This document shows positions 7,586-14,730 of a DNA stretch of 34,238 nt, in pieces; positions within the stretch are counted from its first letter, which is position 1; each line of letters begins with the position of its first letter. Made by a program: the position numbers and the translations under genes. The notes beneath the pieces were generated by a model. That model searched no databases and was not told the DNA's origin. It was given only the letters and a program-made list of their open reading frames with translations. Where the stretch lies: assembly GCA_947460225.1 (NCBI GenBank), contig CANHHI010000002.1:1-34238 (forward strand), read 5' to 3'. Source of the DNA: Flavobacteriales bacterium. GTDB lineage: Bacteria; Bacteroidota; Bacteroidia; Flavobacteriales_D; CANHHI01.

Positions 7586-8557
7586 TTATTTACACTTATT
7601 TAGAATGTTTATTGTTAACGACTTAAATTCCTCATAACTCTTTTGAACAGCATAAAGATGCGCACCAATTGCACCATCGGCAGGTTTCAAAAGAAAAATT
7701 GGTTTGTTTGATTCCATGGACATAGGGGCTAAACTCCTATAATGTTTTAATAAGGCAATACAATTGTTGTCATTGTCAACAGATTTTACATCTAACTTGT
7801 TTCCTAAAACGTACTCTGAAAATATGGCTGGTATTCTATTTGCCCATTTTAGATATGATTTTACAGGGCTACTTTCTTTTGCGGAATATTGCATGACGAT
7901 ATAACCAATTGGCGTTGAATTTTTTGAAGGTATTTCAAAAGCAACATCCTTTGGTTTTCGTTGTACACGATCTTGCCAATCTATTTTCCATTTTTGTAAT
8001 GTTTGCCCTAAATTTTTTATACCTTGTAGAGAAAATAAATCAGAAGCTACTGGCATTATTATAAAATCCGAACTAATGGTTACCGCCCTGTTAATAGCAC
8101 CTAAATTTGGTCCAACATCTATTAAAACAATCTCCGCACCAAAACGACTAACGGCATCGTTGATAATCGTATTAAAAATACTAGTTAGTTTAAAAGCATA
8201 AGCATCTCCCCCTAATGATTTGAGCCAAGCATCGCTTAACTTATCTTCAAAAACTGAAAGAGAAAGATTACCAAGAATCAAACCTAGGTTATCACTAATA
8301 TTCTCTATATGAACAGGCTTATAAGGCTCTCCTGATACAACAGGATTAATAGAATCAAGAATTGTTAGAGACAAATCTCGTTCATAAACCTCTTCAAGAC
8401 GTTCAGGCGTCAAGAACATTGAGGTCAAATTTGACTGCGGGTCTAAATCAATGGCAATTGTTTTTATACCAAGTTCTGAAAGCATCCACGCAACATGGTA
8501 TACGGTTGTGGTTTTACCTACACCGCCCTTATTGTTAAAAAATATGATGGATTTCAT
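7586..8557 (-). CDS. ParA/Soj-type P-loop ATPase
   Basis: The 323-aa protein has the deviant Walker A motif KGGVGKTT (residues 10-17, within MKSIIFFNNKGGVGKTTTVY), the Walker A' 'AIDLDPQSNL' and the Walker B 'EIVLIDVGPNLGAINRAV'. This is the ParA/MinD superfamily, ATPases that dimerise on ATP and often bind DNA or membrane. No parB or centromere-like repeats are visible and the location is chromosomal, so plasmid partitioning is not evident. The start is separated by one base from the stop of the AlbA_2/HATPase gene (TAA-A-ATG), implying translational coupling. The base composition is more AT-rich than in the flanking bamA and HHH genes. An ATPase arm of a transferred accessory or defence module is a reasonable hypothesis. 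Confidence 0.85.
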   Translation of the reverse strand: MKSIIFFNNKGGVGKTTTVYHVAWMLSELGIKTIAIDLDPQSNLTSMFLTPERLEEVYERDLSLTILDSINPVVSGEPYKPVHIENISDNLGLILGNLSLSVFEDKLSDAWLKSLGGDAYAFKLTSIFNTIINDAVSRFGAEIVLIDVGPNLGAINRAVTISSDFIIMPVASDLFSLQGIKNLGQTLQKWKIDWQDRVQRKPKDVAFEIPSKNSTPIGYIVMQYSAKESSPVKSYLKWANRIPAIFSEYVLGNKLDVKSVDNDNNCIALLKHYRSLAPMSMESNKPIFLLKPADGAIGAHLYAVQKSYEEFKSLTINILNKCK

Positions 8558-8558
8558 T

Positions 8559-9755
8559 TTACCATTCTTTGTTTATAAAGATTGAAACTTTAAATTTTGT
8601 ACCTAAGGTCAAATCAAAATCTGGTTTTCCATTTCCATTTTTAATCAATTCATCTATGGCTCGCTTTACGCCATAATTAAATTTATTTACATAGCCAAGA
8701 ATTTTCATAGCTTCGGCTAGCACAACATTTCTATAATCACTTGCATTAGGGAAATTTTGAGCATTGGCATCACCAAAAAGCCCACCCGAATTTAATATTT
8801 CTATACGATTGGAAAATTCATAAATATAAATAGGCGCATTTGTTTCATAACTTCTGTGCATAATGGCGTTCATAATCAATTCACGTAATGCCCAATACGA
8901 ATAATTCCTTATCAGGTCTTCTTGAAAAGAATCTCTTTTTACGGGTCTTTCTTTAATGATATTGTTTTTTATAAAATCATCTATTGAATGAAGTTCTGTA
9001 ACAAGTGCACCTGAAAATTTCTTTTCAAATTCAACATCACTAGTCATTTCTTCTCCTCTGTACCTTACATATTGAATATACGCCCCTGGTAAATAATATT
9101 CTGGATTTAGTCCAAAAATTAAAATTCCCGCATGATTAGGACAATTTTCTTTCATGTTAAAAAACCGCAGAGAGGCGAGTTGCTCTTCTACTGTTCTGCC
9201 ATTTTCTTTGATGGTGTCTTTGTCAATGGCTATTGGCAGATAAGTTGATTTGAAATATTCAATGGCAATATCATCAATAGTCGCTCCAAGTGCAGGGGCT
9301 AAATCATAAGTCTTTACATAAGCTGCTCTTCGTTCTGTTAGAATTTTTTCTTCTTCTCCTGTTGCTTTTGTTTGTCTTGGACCTGTTCTTATCCAGCATC
9401 TCCCATCATATCGTACAGGCGGATAACTAGAAGGTTTAACCTCCACCACCACCACTTCGCCTTCGGGAAATGTAAAAACAGGGCTTACAATCAGCGAGGG
9501 TGGAGGCAGGACATTGCCATTCGTTTTAACTCCGCCAATGGTTTGAAGTTCTTTATCTGTCCATTGCTTACCTGCTAATTTACCGTCATCATACACGCCT
9601 AACAAAATATATCCTGAATGTTTATGATTTGGAAAATCATTAGATAAAGCACAAACAGCGGGTCCTAATTTGTCTTCTTTGATGGAAATTGTTCGCTCTA
9701 TCCAATCACTTTCCATATCGGCAATCAATGCTTTTACTTGTTCTTCAGTTATCAT
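8559..9755 (-). CDS. AlbA_2 DNA-binding / HATPase_c_4 protein
   Basis: Residues 1-130 match the Schlafen-type AlbA_2 pattern: 'E...SIKED', 'GYILLGVYDDG', 'VVVVEVKPS..PPVRYDGRCWIRTGPRQTKAT'. Residues 285-390 match the GHKL-like HATPase_c_4 domain often found behind it: 'ALRELIMNAIMHRSYETNAP' (N296, H300, R301) and 'IYEFSNRIEILNSGGL'. Such proteins are annotated as transcriptional regulators or ATP-binding RecG-like proteins. Some AlbA/Schlafen-domain proteins act in phage defence, but no specific role can be read here. The ATG at 9753-9755 fits. It is the first gene of a two-gene operon with the parA-like gene. Unlike its neighbours it lacks a clear TAnnTTTG promoter. Confidence 0.8.
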   Translation of the reverse strand: MITEEQVKALIADMESDWIERTISIKEDKLGPAVCALSNDFPNHKHSGYILLGVYDDGKLAGKQWTDKELQTIGGVKTNGNVLPPPSLIVSPVFTFPEGEVVVVEVKPSSYPPVRYDGRCWIRTGPRQTKATGEEEKILTERRAAYVKTYDLAPALGATIDDIAIEYFKSTYLPIAIDKDTIKENGRTVEEQLASLRFFNMKENCPNHAGILIFGLNPEYYLPGAYIQYVRYRGEEMTSDVEFEKKFSGALVTELHSIDDFIKNNIIKERPVKRDSFQEDLIRNYSYWALRELIMNAIMHRSYETNAPIYIYEFSNRIEILNSGGLFGDANAQNFPNASDYRNVVLAEAMKILGYVNKFNYGVKRAIDELIKNGNGKPDFDLTLGTKFKVSIFINKEW

Positions 9756-9806
9756 AATGTTAATTTATGTTATCGTACGCTGAACAACCCCAGCAATAAA
9801 CATTTT

Positions 9807-9998
9807 TTATATTTTTTGCATTATTAAATTAAACTCACTGCGAAAGTCTTTTGTGAAAAATATGCACCAAAAAATGCTTTTCACAGCGGACTTGTTATAG
9901 ACTGGCTTGGCTAATTTATAACCCGCAATATTTTCATGCTTTTCTTGTGCAAACAACCGACTTCCATAAAGGCACAAACGCAAAAGCCATTTCTTCAT
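9807..9998 (-). pseudogene. Short secreted ORF, probably a truncated gene remnant
   Basis: The 63-codon ORF opens with a signal-peptide-like MKKWLLRLCLYGSRLFAQ, similar in style to the start of the HHH protein. It has a TAnnTTTG box just upstream. From about residue 37 the frame runs into the MITE-like repeat (KSAVKSIFWCIFFTKDF is repeat-encoded), so the C-terminal half is not native sequence. The simplest reading is a secreted-protein gene truncated by the repeat. It could also be a fortuitous ORF. Confidence 0.35.
9838..9888 (-). repeat. MITE-like fold-back element, internally deleted copy C
   Basis: On the minus strand GTGAAAAGCATTTTTTGGTG, then CATATTTTTCACAAAA, matches the left arm of copy A (27923-27958) almost base for base. 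It then jumps directly to ACTTTCGC, the right end of copy A. The central part with the conserved 21-mer is missing. Confidence 0.65.
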
Positions 9999-10011
9999 AG
10001 CATAACCTTAG

Positions 10012-10019
10012 CAAAGGTA
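10012..10019 (-). promoter_or_regulatory. Bacteroidota -7 box for the short secreted ORF
   Basis: The minus strand reads TACCTTTG, 13 nt upstream of the ATG at 9998. Its presence is the main argument that the remnant ORF was once a real gene. Confidence 0.4.
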
Positions 10020-10058
10020 AGAAATTTCCAAATACTTAGGTAAAAAATATAAAAGTTA

Positions 10059-12524
10059 TTATAAATCCCCCACTTGGAAGCCCAAAGTAAACACAAACCT
10101 ACCAGTACCAGGCGCATTATATTTACCAAATTCTTGCAAATTATCAAAAGTCCATGCGTAATCCAAACCGAGCATGCCCACAATAGGCAAGAAAATTCTC
10201 AATCCAAGACCAGCACTTCGTTTTAAATTAAAAGGATTGAAATTTTTAAAATCCATCCACGTATTGGCTGCCTCGGCAAAAGCCAAGGCAAAAATAGTCG
10301 CACTCGGGCTAATGATAATCGGATACCTAAGTTCTGCTGTATATTTCGCCACAATGGCACTGCCGTTTTTGTAATTCACCGCCTCGTCATCATAGCCTCT
10401 AAACGCAACGATTTCACGCCCATAATAAAAAATACCGATACCCGTCAAGCCATTTCCGCCCACGGCAAAACGTTCAAAAGGATTTAAGCCCAATTTAGCA
10501 TTATAATACCCCAAATAGCCAAAGCCAGCTTTTAAGCGCAATACCAATTTTTGGTCTTTGGTCAAGGGCGTAAACCACTCGGTGGCAAATTTAATTTTAT
10601 AGTATTCCGCCACTGGAAATTCTTGGGTTTCTTTGATTTTTTCCACCTGTGCGGTTGGCATAAAGAAAGAATACGGTGGCGTAAACTGCCCACTGAGCAA
10701 AATATGCGAACCACTGCGTGGATACACTGGGTGGTCTATGGATTTCCTTTGCAAACGCAAACTGATGTTAAAGTTATGCGTTTTGCCGTTTTTCAAGGAA
10801 AAAAAGCTGTAATTGTTGACATTATAGTGTTGGTAGCCAATTTCCTCCTGCAAAGTAAAATAATCATCTGGAAAAGTAAGCCTTTGCCCAAAACCAACCG
10901 ATGCACCAATAATAGCAAAAGATTGTCTTTTGGCACCTGTTTGGTTGTTGCTATTCAAAGAATAAGAACCCGTAAGCGTAAAAGAATGCGGTTTCTTCCC
11001 ACCCAGCCAAGGTTCTGTAAATTGAAAACTATAATTTTGATAATACAAGCCCGTTGCAGATATTTTCAAGGACAACTCCTGTCCTGCCCCTGCTGGCAAA
11101 GGTCGCCATGCTTCTTTTTTAAAAATATCTTGCAAAGAAAAGTTTTTCAGCACCAAGCCCACACTGGCAATCACAGAGTTATAGCCCCCCCAGCCTGCTG
11201 AAAGCTCCACCTGGTCGGAAGACGTTTCTTCTACCGTATAGCGAATATCCACCGTGTTGTCTTCAGGGTGCGGAATAGGTTCTATGCCAATTTTTTCCGC
11301 ATTAAAATAGCCTTTTGAGGACAGCTCTGTTTGGGTACGGATAATATTTTCTCGGCTAAAAAGTTCCCCTGGCAAAGTGTATAAACTGCGCTGAATCACG
11401 TAGTCTTTGGTTTTGTCGTTGCCTGTAATAAAAATCCTGCCAATTCTATACTGCTCGCCTTCTCTGATGCGAATTTCCAAATCTATGGAATCTTTTTCTA
11501 TACCGACCTCCAAGGGTTGCACGCTGGCAGTCAAATAGCCGTTGTTCATATACAAACCCAAAATATCCCGAGACGATTTTTGGTCGTAGGTCAGCCTTTG
11601 GTTGAGCAAATCTTGGTTGTAAATGTCTCCCTTTTTGATACCCAGCAAAGTATCCAAAAACCCAGAGCGATACACGGTATTGCCGACAAAACGTATGTTG
11701 CGGAAATGATACTGCACGCCCTCTTGGATTTTGATGATAAGTTTTAAGGTTTTATCATCAAGCACCACCAAACTATCGCTGACAATGCTTGCATCTCGAT
11801 AGCCCTGTTTTCTGTACTTGGCAATTAAATTGATTTTATCCTCTTCAAATTTTTCACGGATAAACTTAGAACTTTTGTAAAAGCGTATCCAAAGTTTTTG
11901 TTTGGTATTTTTGAGGTAACGGCGAATTTTGGCATTGCTAAATTTGACATTGCCCTCGGTTTCTATTTTTTGTATTTTAAATCTTTTGCCTTTGTTGATA
12001 TTCAAAGCCAAGCGCAAGCCACCACTCACGGAGTCGTATTGTTGGAGCACCTGAACTTGTGCATTAAAATAGCCTTTTTCTTCGTAATATTTTTGAATGC
12101 GCTGGGTTGCTTCATAAACCAAGTTTTCCGAAAGTTGCATGCCTGGTTTTAGGCTAATTTTTTCTTTGAGTTTTTTAATGTCGCCACTTTTTACGCCCGT
12201 TATGTTAAATTTGCTCACACGAACCCGCTCCATCACTTGTATTTCCAAATAAACCAATTGCCCGATTTTTTCGGTGATTTCTATTTTTACATCGGAAAAA
12301 TAATTTTGTTTCCACAAACTTTTTATAGCATTGCCAATGGTTTCACTGGGCAAAATCAAAGATTGCCCCACACGCAAACCCGACAGTAAAATCACGCTAT
12401 TTTCATCAACACTTTGGTTGCCTACCACGCGAATGCCTGCAATTTCGTACATGTTTTTGTACTGTGCAGTTAGGGTTGCGCTCAAAGCAAGGAGCAAGAA
12501 AAATAAAAAGCGAATATTGCGCAT
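10059..12524 (-). CDS. bamA: Outer-membrane protein assembly factor BamA
   Basis: BamA is the central barrel of the BAM complex that folds beta-barrel proteins into the outer membrane. The 821-aa protein has a signal peptide (MRNIRFLFFLLLALSATLTA), POTRA repeats to about residue 435 ('IRVVGNQSVDENSVILLSGL', 'FNITGVKSGD', 'IETEGNVKFSNAKIRRYL', 'IRFVGNTVYRSGFLDTLLGI', 'IFITGNDKTKDYVIQRSL') and a C-terminal barrel with 'VALRGYDDE'-like lid sequence (VAFRGYDDEAV) and 'AGLGLRIFLPIVGMLGLDYA'. It lies 14 bp downstream of uppS in the same direction, a standard Bacteroidota arrangement. It is probably transcribed from the uppS promoter. Confidence 0.95.
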   Translation of the reverse strand: MRNIRFLFFLLLALSATLTAQYKNMYEIAGIRVVGNQSVDENSVILLSGLRVGQSLILPSETIGNAIKSLWKQNYFSDVKIEITEKIGQLVYLEIQVMERVRVSKFNITGVKSGDIKKLKEKISLKPGMQLSENLVYEATQRIQKYYEEKGYFNAQVQVLQQYDSVSGGLRLALNINKGKRFKIQKIETEGNVKFSNAKIRRYLKNTKQKLWIRFYKSSKFIREKFEEDKINLIAKYRKQGYRDASIVSDSLVVLDDKTLKLIIKIQEGVQYHFRNIRFVGNTVYRSGFLDTLLGIKKGDIYNQDLLNQRLTYDQKSSRDILGLYMNNGYLTASVQPLEVGIEKDSIDLEIRIREGEQYRIGRIFITGNDKTKDYVIQRSLYTLPGELFSRENIIRTQTELSSKGYFNAEKIGIEPIPHPEDNTVDIRYTVEETSSDQVELSAGWGGYNSVIASVGLVLKNFSLQDIFKKEAWRPLPAGAGQELSLKISATGLYYQNYSFQFTEPWLGGKKPHSFTLTGSYSLNSNNQTGAKRQSFAIIGASVGFGQRLTFPDDYFTLQEEIGYQHYNVNNYSFFSLKNGKTHNFNISLRLQRKSIDHPVYPRSGSHILLSGQFTPPYSFFMPTAQVEKIKETQEFPVAEYYKIKFATEWFTPLTKDQKLVLRLKAGFGYLGYYNAKLGLNPFERFAVGGNGLTGIGIFYYGREIVAFRGYDDEAVNYKNGSAIVAKYTAELRYPIIISPSATIFALAFAEAANTWMDFKNFNPFNLKRSAGLGLRIFLPIVGMLGLDYAWTFDNLQEFGKYNAPGTGRFVFTLGFQVGDL

Positions 12525-12538
12525 GAATGAATGATAGT

Positions 12539-13276
12539 TTAAATTTGTTGTTGGGTTTTGCCAAACCTTCTTTGTCTATGTTGGTAGGCTAGAATAGCCT
12601 CAAAAAAATCTTCTTGGGTAAATGATGGCCACAAAACGGGCGTAAAATAAAACTCCGTGTATGCCATTTGCCAAAGCAAAAAATTGCTAATGCGGATTTC
12701 TCCGCTGGTTCTAATGAGCAAATCGGGGTCTGGAATGCCCACGGTGCTTAAATTTTGCGCAAACATTTCCTCGGTAATATCTGCGGGATTTATCGCTTTT
12801 TCAGCCACTGCTTCGGCAATGGATTTTACAGCTTGCAAAATTTCATTTCTCGCACTATAACTCAATGCCAAAATCAAATGCAACTTGTCGTTATATTGTG
12901 TAAGCGCAAGGGTTTCATGCAATTTTTCTTGCACAGATTCTGGCAAAAGATGCGTTTGTCCAATCACGCCCAAGCGCACGCCCTCTGCGTTGAGTTTTGG
13001 AGATTCTAGCACCAATAATTCAACCAAAAGTTGCATTAAGGCACGCACTTCTTCTTCTGGACGTTGCCAATTTTCAGCAGAGAACGTGTAAAGTGTTAGA
13101 TAACGCACGCCCGATTGCAAGGCAGCTTTTATTGCATTTCTAACGCTTTCAGCCCCATTTTGATGACCAAAAACCCTGTCTTTTCCTTGCTGTTCTGCCC
13201 AACGACCATTGCCGTCCATAATAATGGCAACATGTTGGGGAGTAGTTTCTTTTTGTATTTTTGTTAAGTGCGACAT
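12539..13276 (-). CDS. uppS: Isoprenyl transferase (undecaprenyl diphosphate synthase)
   Basis: This enzyme makes the C55 carrier lipid for peptidoglycan and surface polysaccharides from farnesyl diphosphate and isopentenyl diphosphate. The protein has 'QHVAIIMDGNGRWAEQQGK' with the catalytic Asp (D21), 'GHQNGAESVRNA', 'LTLYTFSAENWQRP', 'DLLIRTSGEIRISNFLLWQ' and 'YTEFYFTPVLWPSF', all family hallmarks. I chose the ATG at 13274-13276. A GTG at 13282 would leave only about 5 nt between it and the expected transcription start from the -7 box at 13294-13301. bamA follows 14 bp downstream. Confidence 0.95.
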   Translation of the reverse strand: MSHLTKIQKETTPQHVAIIMDGNGRWAEQQGKDRVFGHQNGAESVRNAIKAALQSGVRYLTLYTFSAENWQRPEEEVRALMQLLVELLVLESPKLNAEGVRLGVIGQTHLLPESVQEKLHETLALTQYNDKLHLILALSYSARNEILQAVKSIAEAVAEKAINPADITEEMFAQNLSTVGIPDPDLLIRTSGEIRISNFLLWQMAYTEFYFTPVLWPSFTQEDFFEAILAYQHRQRRFGKTQQQI

Positions 13277-13293
13277 ATTCACAAAGGCTTCGG

Positions 13294-13301
13294 CAAAGAT
13301 A
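13294..13301 (-). promoter_or_regulatory. Bacteroidota -7 box for uppS-bamA
   Basis: The minus strand reads TATCTTTG, 17 nt upstream of the ATG at 13276. It lies close to the end of the upstream EamA gene, so uppS-bamA has its own promoter. Confidence 0.5.
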
Positions 13302-13306
13302 CTATA

Positions 13307-14206
13307 TTATTTGAAATGTTCCCTGCTTTTTGCAAAAATGCGTTGCCAAAGCCATTTAAATAATAAGCCGATTAAAATCATACCCAGCGCAATCAAACGT
13401 TTGGCATCTATTTTTTCCCCTTGCAACATGCCCAAGAAAAATCCAACAGGTGGCACCAAATAATTTGCCATAGACGTAAAAGCAATACCTGCCCTACGAA
13501 TTAACGTGGCGTACAACACCCAAACAAAACCCGTGCACACAATACCTAAAACCAGCAAATTGGTAAGCCCCAAAGGAGAAACGTGCAAACGCAAAGATTC
13601 CCCCTGCACGATTGCCATGAGAAGCAAAAGCAAAGATGCCATGAGTAAAATATTGCGTGTGGCACGAATGGGCGAATGTTGTCCCAATAATTTTTTGATC
13701 AGCACAATAGCAATGGCAAAGCAACACGCCGCCAAAAGCAAAGCCATGGCACGCACCAGACTAAATCCGCCTTGAAAACCATCGGCAAGCAAAAGGCAAA
13801 CCCCTGCAAAACCTATCAAAACACCCATGCCGTCTTGCCAGTTGGGTTTATTTTCTTTTTTTTCTGTAAGATATGCCAGCGCAATTGCCCACAAAGGCAC
13901 CGTACTAATTAAAATAGAAGCAAGGCTGCTTTCTATTTCTTGTTGCGCCCACAAAATCAACTGCAAAGGAATAACCGTCTCAAATAAGGCAATCAACGCA
14001 AAGGAAAGCCACTCCCTTGCACCAAAATGTTCTTTGTTTTTTCTGTCGTAAAAATAAAGCACGATTGCCAAGGTAAATGCCCCAAAAGCTGCCCGGAAAA
14101 AAGAAATAGTCATTTCAGTATTTTCTTGCAAGGCAAAATGGTTTAAGGCAAATTGAGAACCCCAAATGCAACCGATTAAAAGGAGCAACAGATAGTTTTT
14201 TAACAT
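13307..14206 (-). CDS. EamA/DMT-superfamily transporter
   Basis: This 299-aa integral membrane protein has about ten hydrophobic helices arranged as two EamA repeats. The first begins 'LLLLLIGCIWGSQFALNHFAL', with 'FFRAAFGAFTLAIVLYFY', 'ALFETVIPLQLILWAQQEIESSLASILISTVPLWAIALAYL'. The second holds 'VLIGFAGVCLLL' to 'FTSMANYLVPPVGFFLGMLQGEKI' and 'IALGMILIGLLFKW'. Drug/metabolite exporters of this type export amino acids or other small molecules; the substrate cannot be read from sequence. I use the ATG at 14206 because the TTG at 14230 falls inside the -7 box. Confidence 0.88.
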   Translation of the reverse strand: MLKNYLLLLLIGCIWGSQFALNHFALQENTEMTISFFRAAFGAFTLAIVLYFYDRKNKEHFGAREWLSFALIALFETVIPLQLILWAQQEIESSLASILISTVPLWAIALAYLTEKKENKPNWQDGMGVLIGFAGVCLLLADGFQGGFSLVRAMALLLAACCFAIAIVLIKKLLGQHSPIRATRNILLMASLLLLLMAIVQGESLRLHVSPLGLTNLLVLGIVCTGFVWVLYATLIRRAGIAFTSMANYLVPPVGFFLGMLQGEKIDAKRLIALGMILIGLLFKWLWQRIFAKSREHFK

Positions 14207-14227
14207 GTAGTTTTTCAAAAGTAAGCG

Positions 14228-14258
14228 CAAATATAGTTGATTTTTTTAGAAAAATCAA
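14228..14258 (-). promoter_or_regulatory. Promoter of the EamA gene with a palindrome in its spacer
   Basis: The minus strand reads TATATTTG (14235-14228). A perfect inverted repeat, TTGATTTTT (14237-14245) / AAAAATCAA (14250-14258) with a 4-nt loop, fills the space from the -33 position to the -7 box, with TTG at the -33 edge. It may be an operator overlapping the promoter; an AT-rich terminator is the alternative. Confidence 0.4.
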
Positions 14259-14271
14259 GCATATCATTCTG

Positions 14272-14344
14272 AAATGCGCAGACGCAGGAATTTTCATTGC
14301 TGGGTAATCTTGCCTGCGAAGCAGACTAAAACGGACTGTGTCCG
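14272..14344 (-). repeat. Multi-hairpin dispersed repeat, copy 2
   Basis: Read on the minus strand, CGGAC-ACA-GTCCG (14344-14332) is followed by GTTTTAGTCTGCTTCGCAGG, then GATTACCCAGCAATGAAAA and a CCTGCGTCTGCG tail. This aligns with copy 1 at 3881-3942 over its whole length. It follows, and partly overlaps, the 3' end of the IPExxxVDY gene in the same relative orientation as copy 1 after the cvpA-like gene. Confidence 0.75.
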
Positions 14345-14727
14345 AAGTCCCAAGTCTTTGCAGGCAAAACACTTACAAACATAAATTCTGGCAGTTCTCT
14401 AATGGCTGTACGCCAATCGGCTTTAATATCCGCAGGCGCATCTTGCAAAACGAGCACATAGTCTAAGGTGGGAAATTCTGGCAATAAGTAGCCGTTTTCG
14501 GTTCGGTTTTGCAAAATATGCAGGGAGAAATTTCGCTCCGTGCAAACAAAATGCGCATGCGCCACCTCAACGCCAAAAAGCGTCAAGGGGTCGGAAAACG
14601 AAAATAATTTGTCGCCATTTTGGTTGATAAAAAACAGCAAGCGCACAAAAGACAAAGGACACATCAAGCCCCAAGTTTCTTGTTCTATTTGCCACTTGGC
14701 AAGTGGACTCAATTTAAAAACTTTCAT
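14326..14727 (-). CDS. IPExxxVDY-family protein
   Basis: A 133-aa cytoplasmic protein of unknown function. The name-giving signature is recognisable as LPEFPTLDYVLVL (about residues 82-94), and the pattern 'F.INQNGDKLFSFSDPL' followed by a central beta-rich part is as expected. The start ATG at 14725-14727 lies 3 nt after the mgtE stop, so the two are co-transcribed. The last residues (DFGHSPF and the stop TAG) are encoded by the dispersed repeat copy at 14272-14344, so the native C-terminus may have been replaced. Confidence 0.75.
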   Translation of the reverse strand: MKVFKLSPLAKWQIEQETWGLMCPLSFVRLLFFINQNGDKLFSFSDPLTLFGVEVAHAHFVCTERNFSLHILQNRTENGYLLPEFPTLDYVLVLQDAPADIKADWRTAIRELPEFMFVSVLPAKTWDFGHSPF

Positions 14728-14730
14728 AGT

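Larger units (their letters stand above)
9756..10058. other. Stretch without a confident gene between the cassette and bamA
   Basis: About 300 bp. It holds the leader of the AlbA_2 gene with the near-palindrome GTT-N2-CGTACG-N3-AAC (9769-9785), a CCCCAGCAATAAAC segment (9788-9801) resembling part of the multi-hairpin repeat, the short MITE-like copy at 9838-9888, a doubtful secreted ORF and its promoter. ATACTTAGGTA near 10033 equals the apex of the MITE-like element but may be chance. Confidence 0.5.

Noticed and set aside
7586..8557. ParA gene as evidence for an integrated plasmid or origin
   Set aside because: No parB, parS-like repeats, replication initiator or integrase are seen; the partner is an AlbA_2/HATPase gene.
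10551..11201. 216-codon plus-strand ORF
   Set aside because: It is antisense to bamA; no motif and no promoter.
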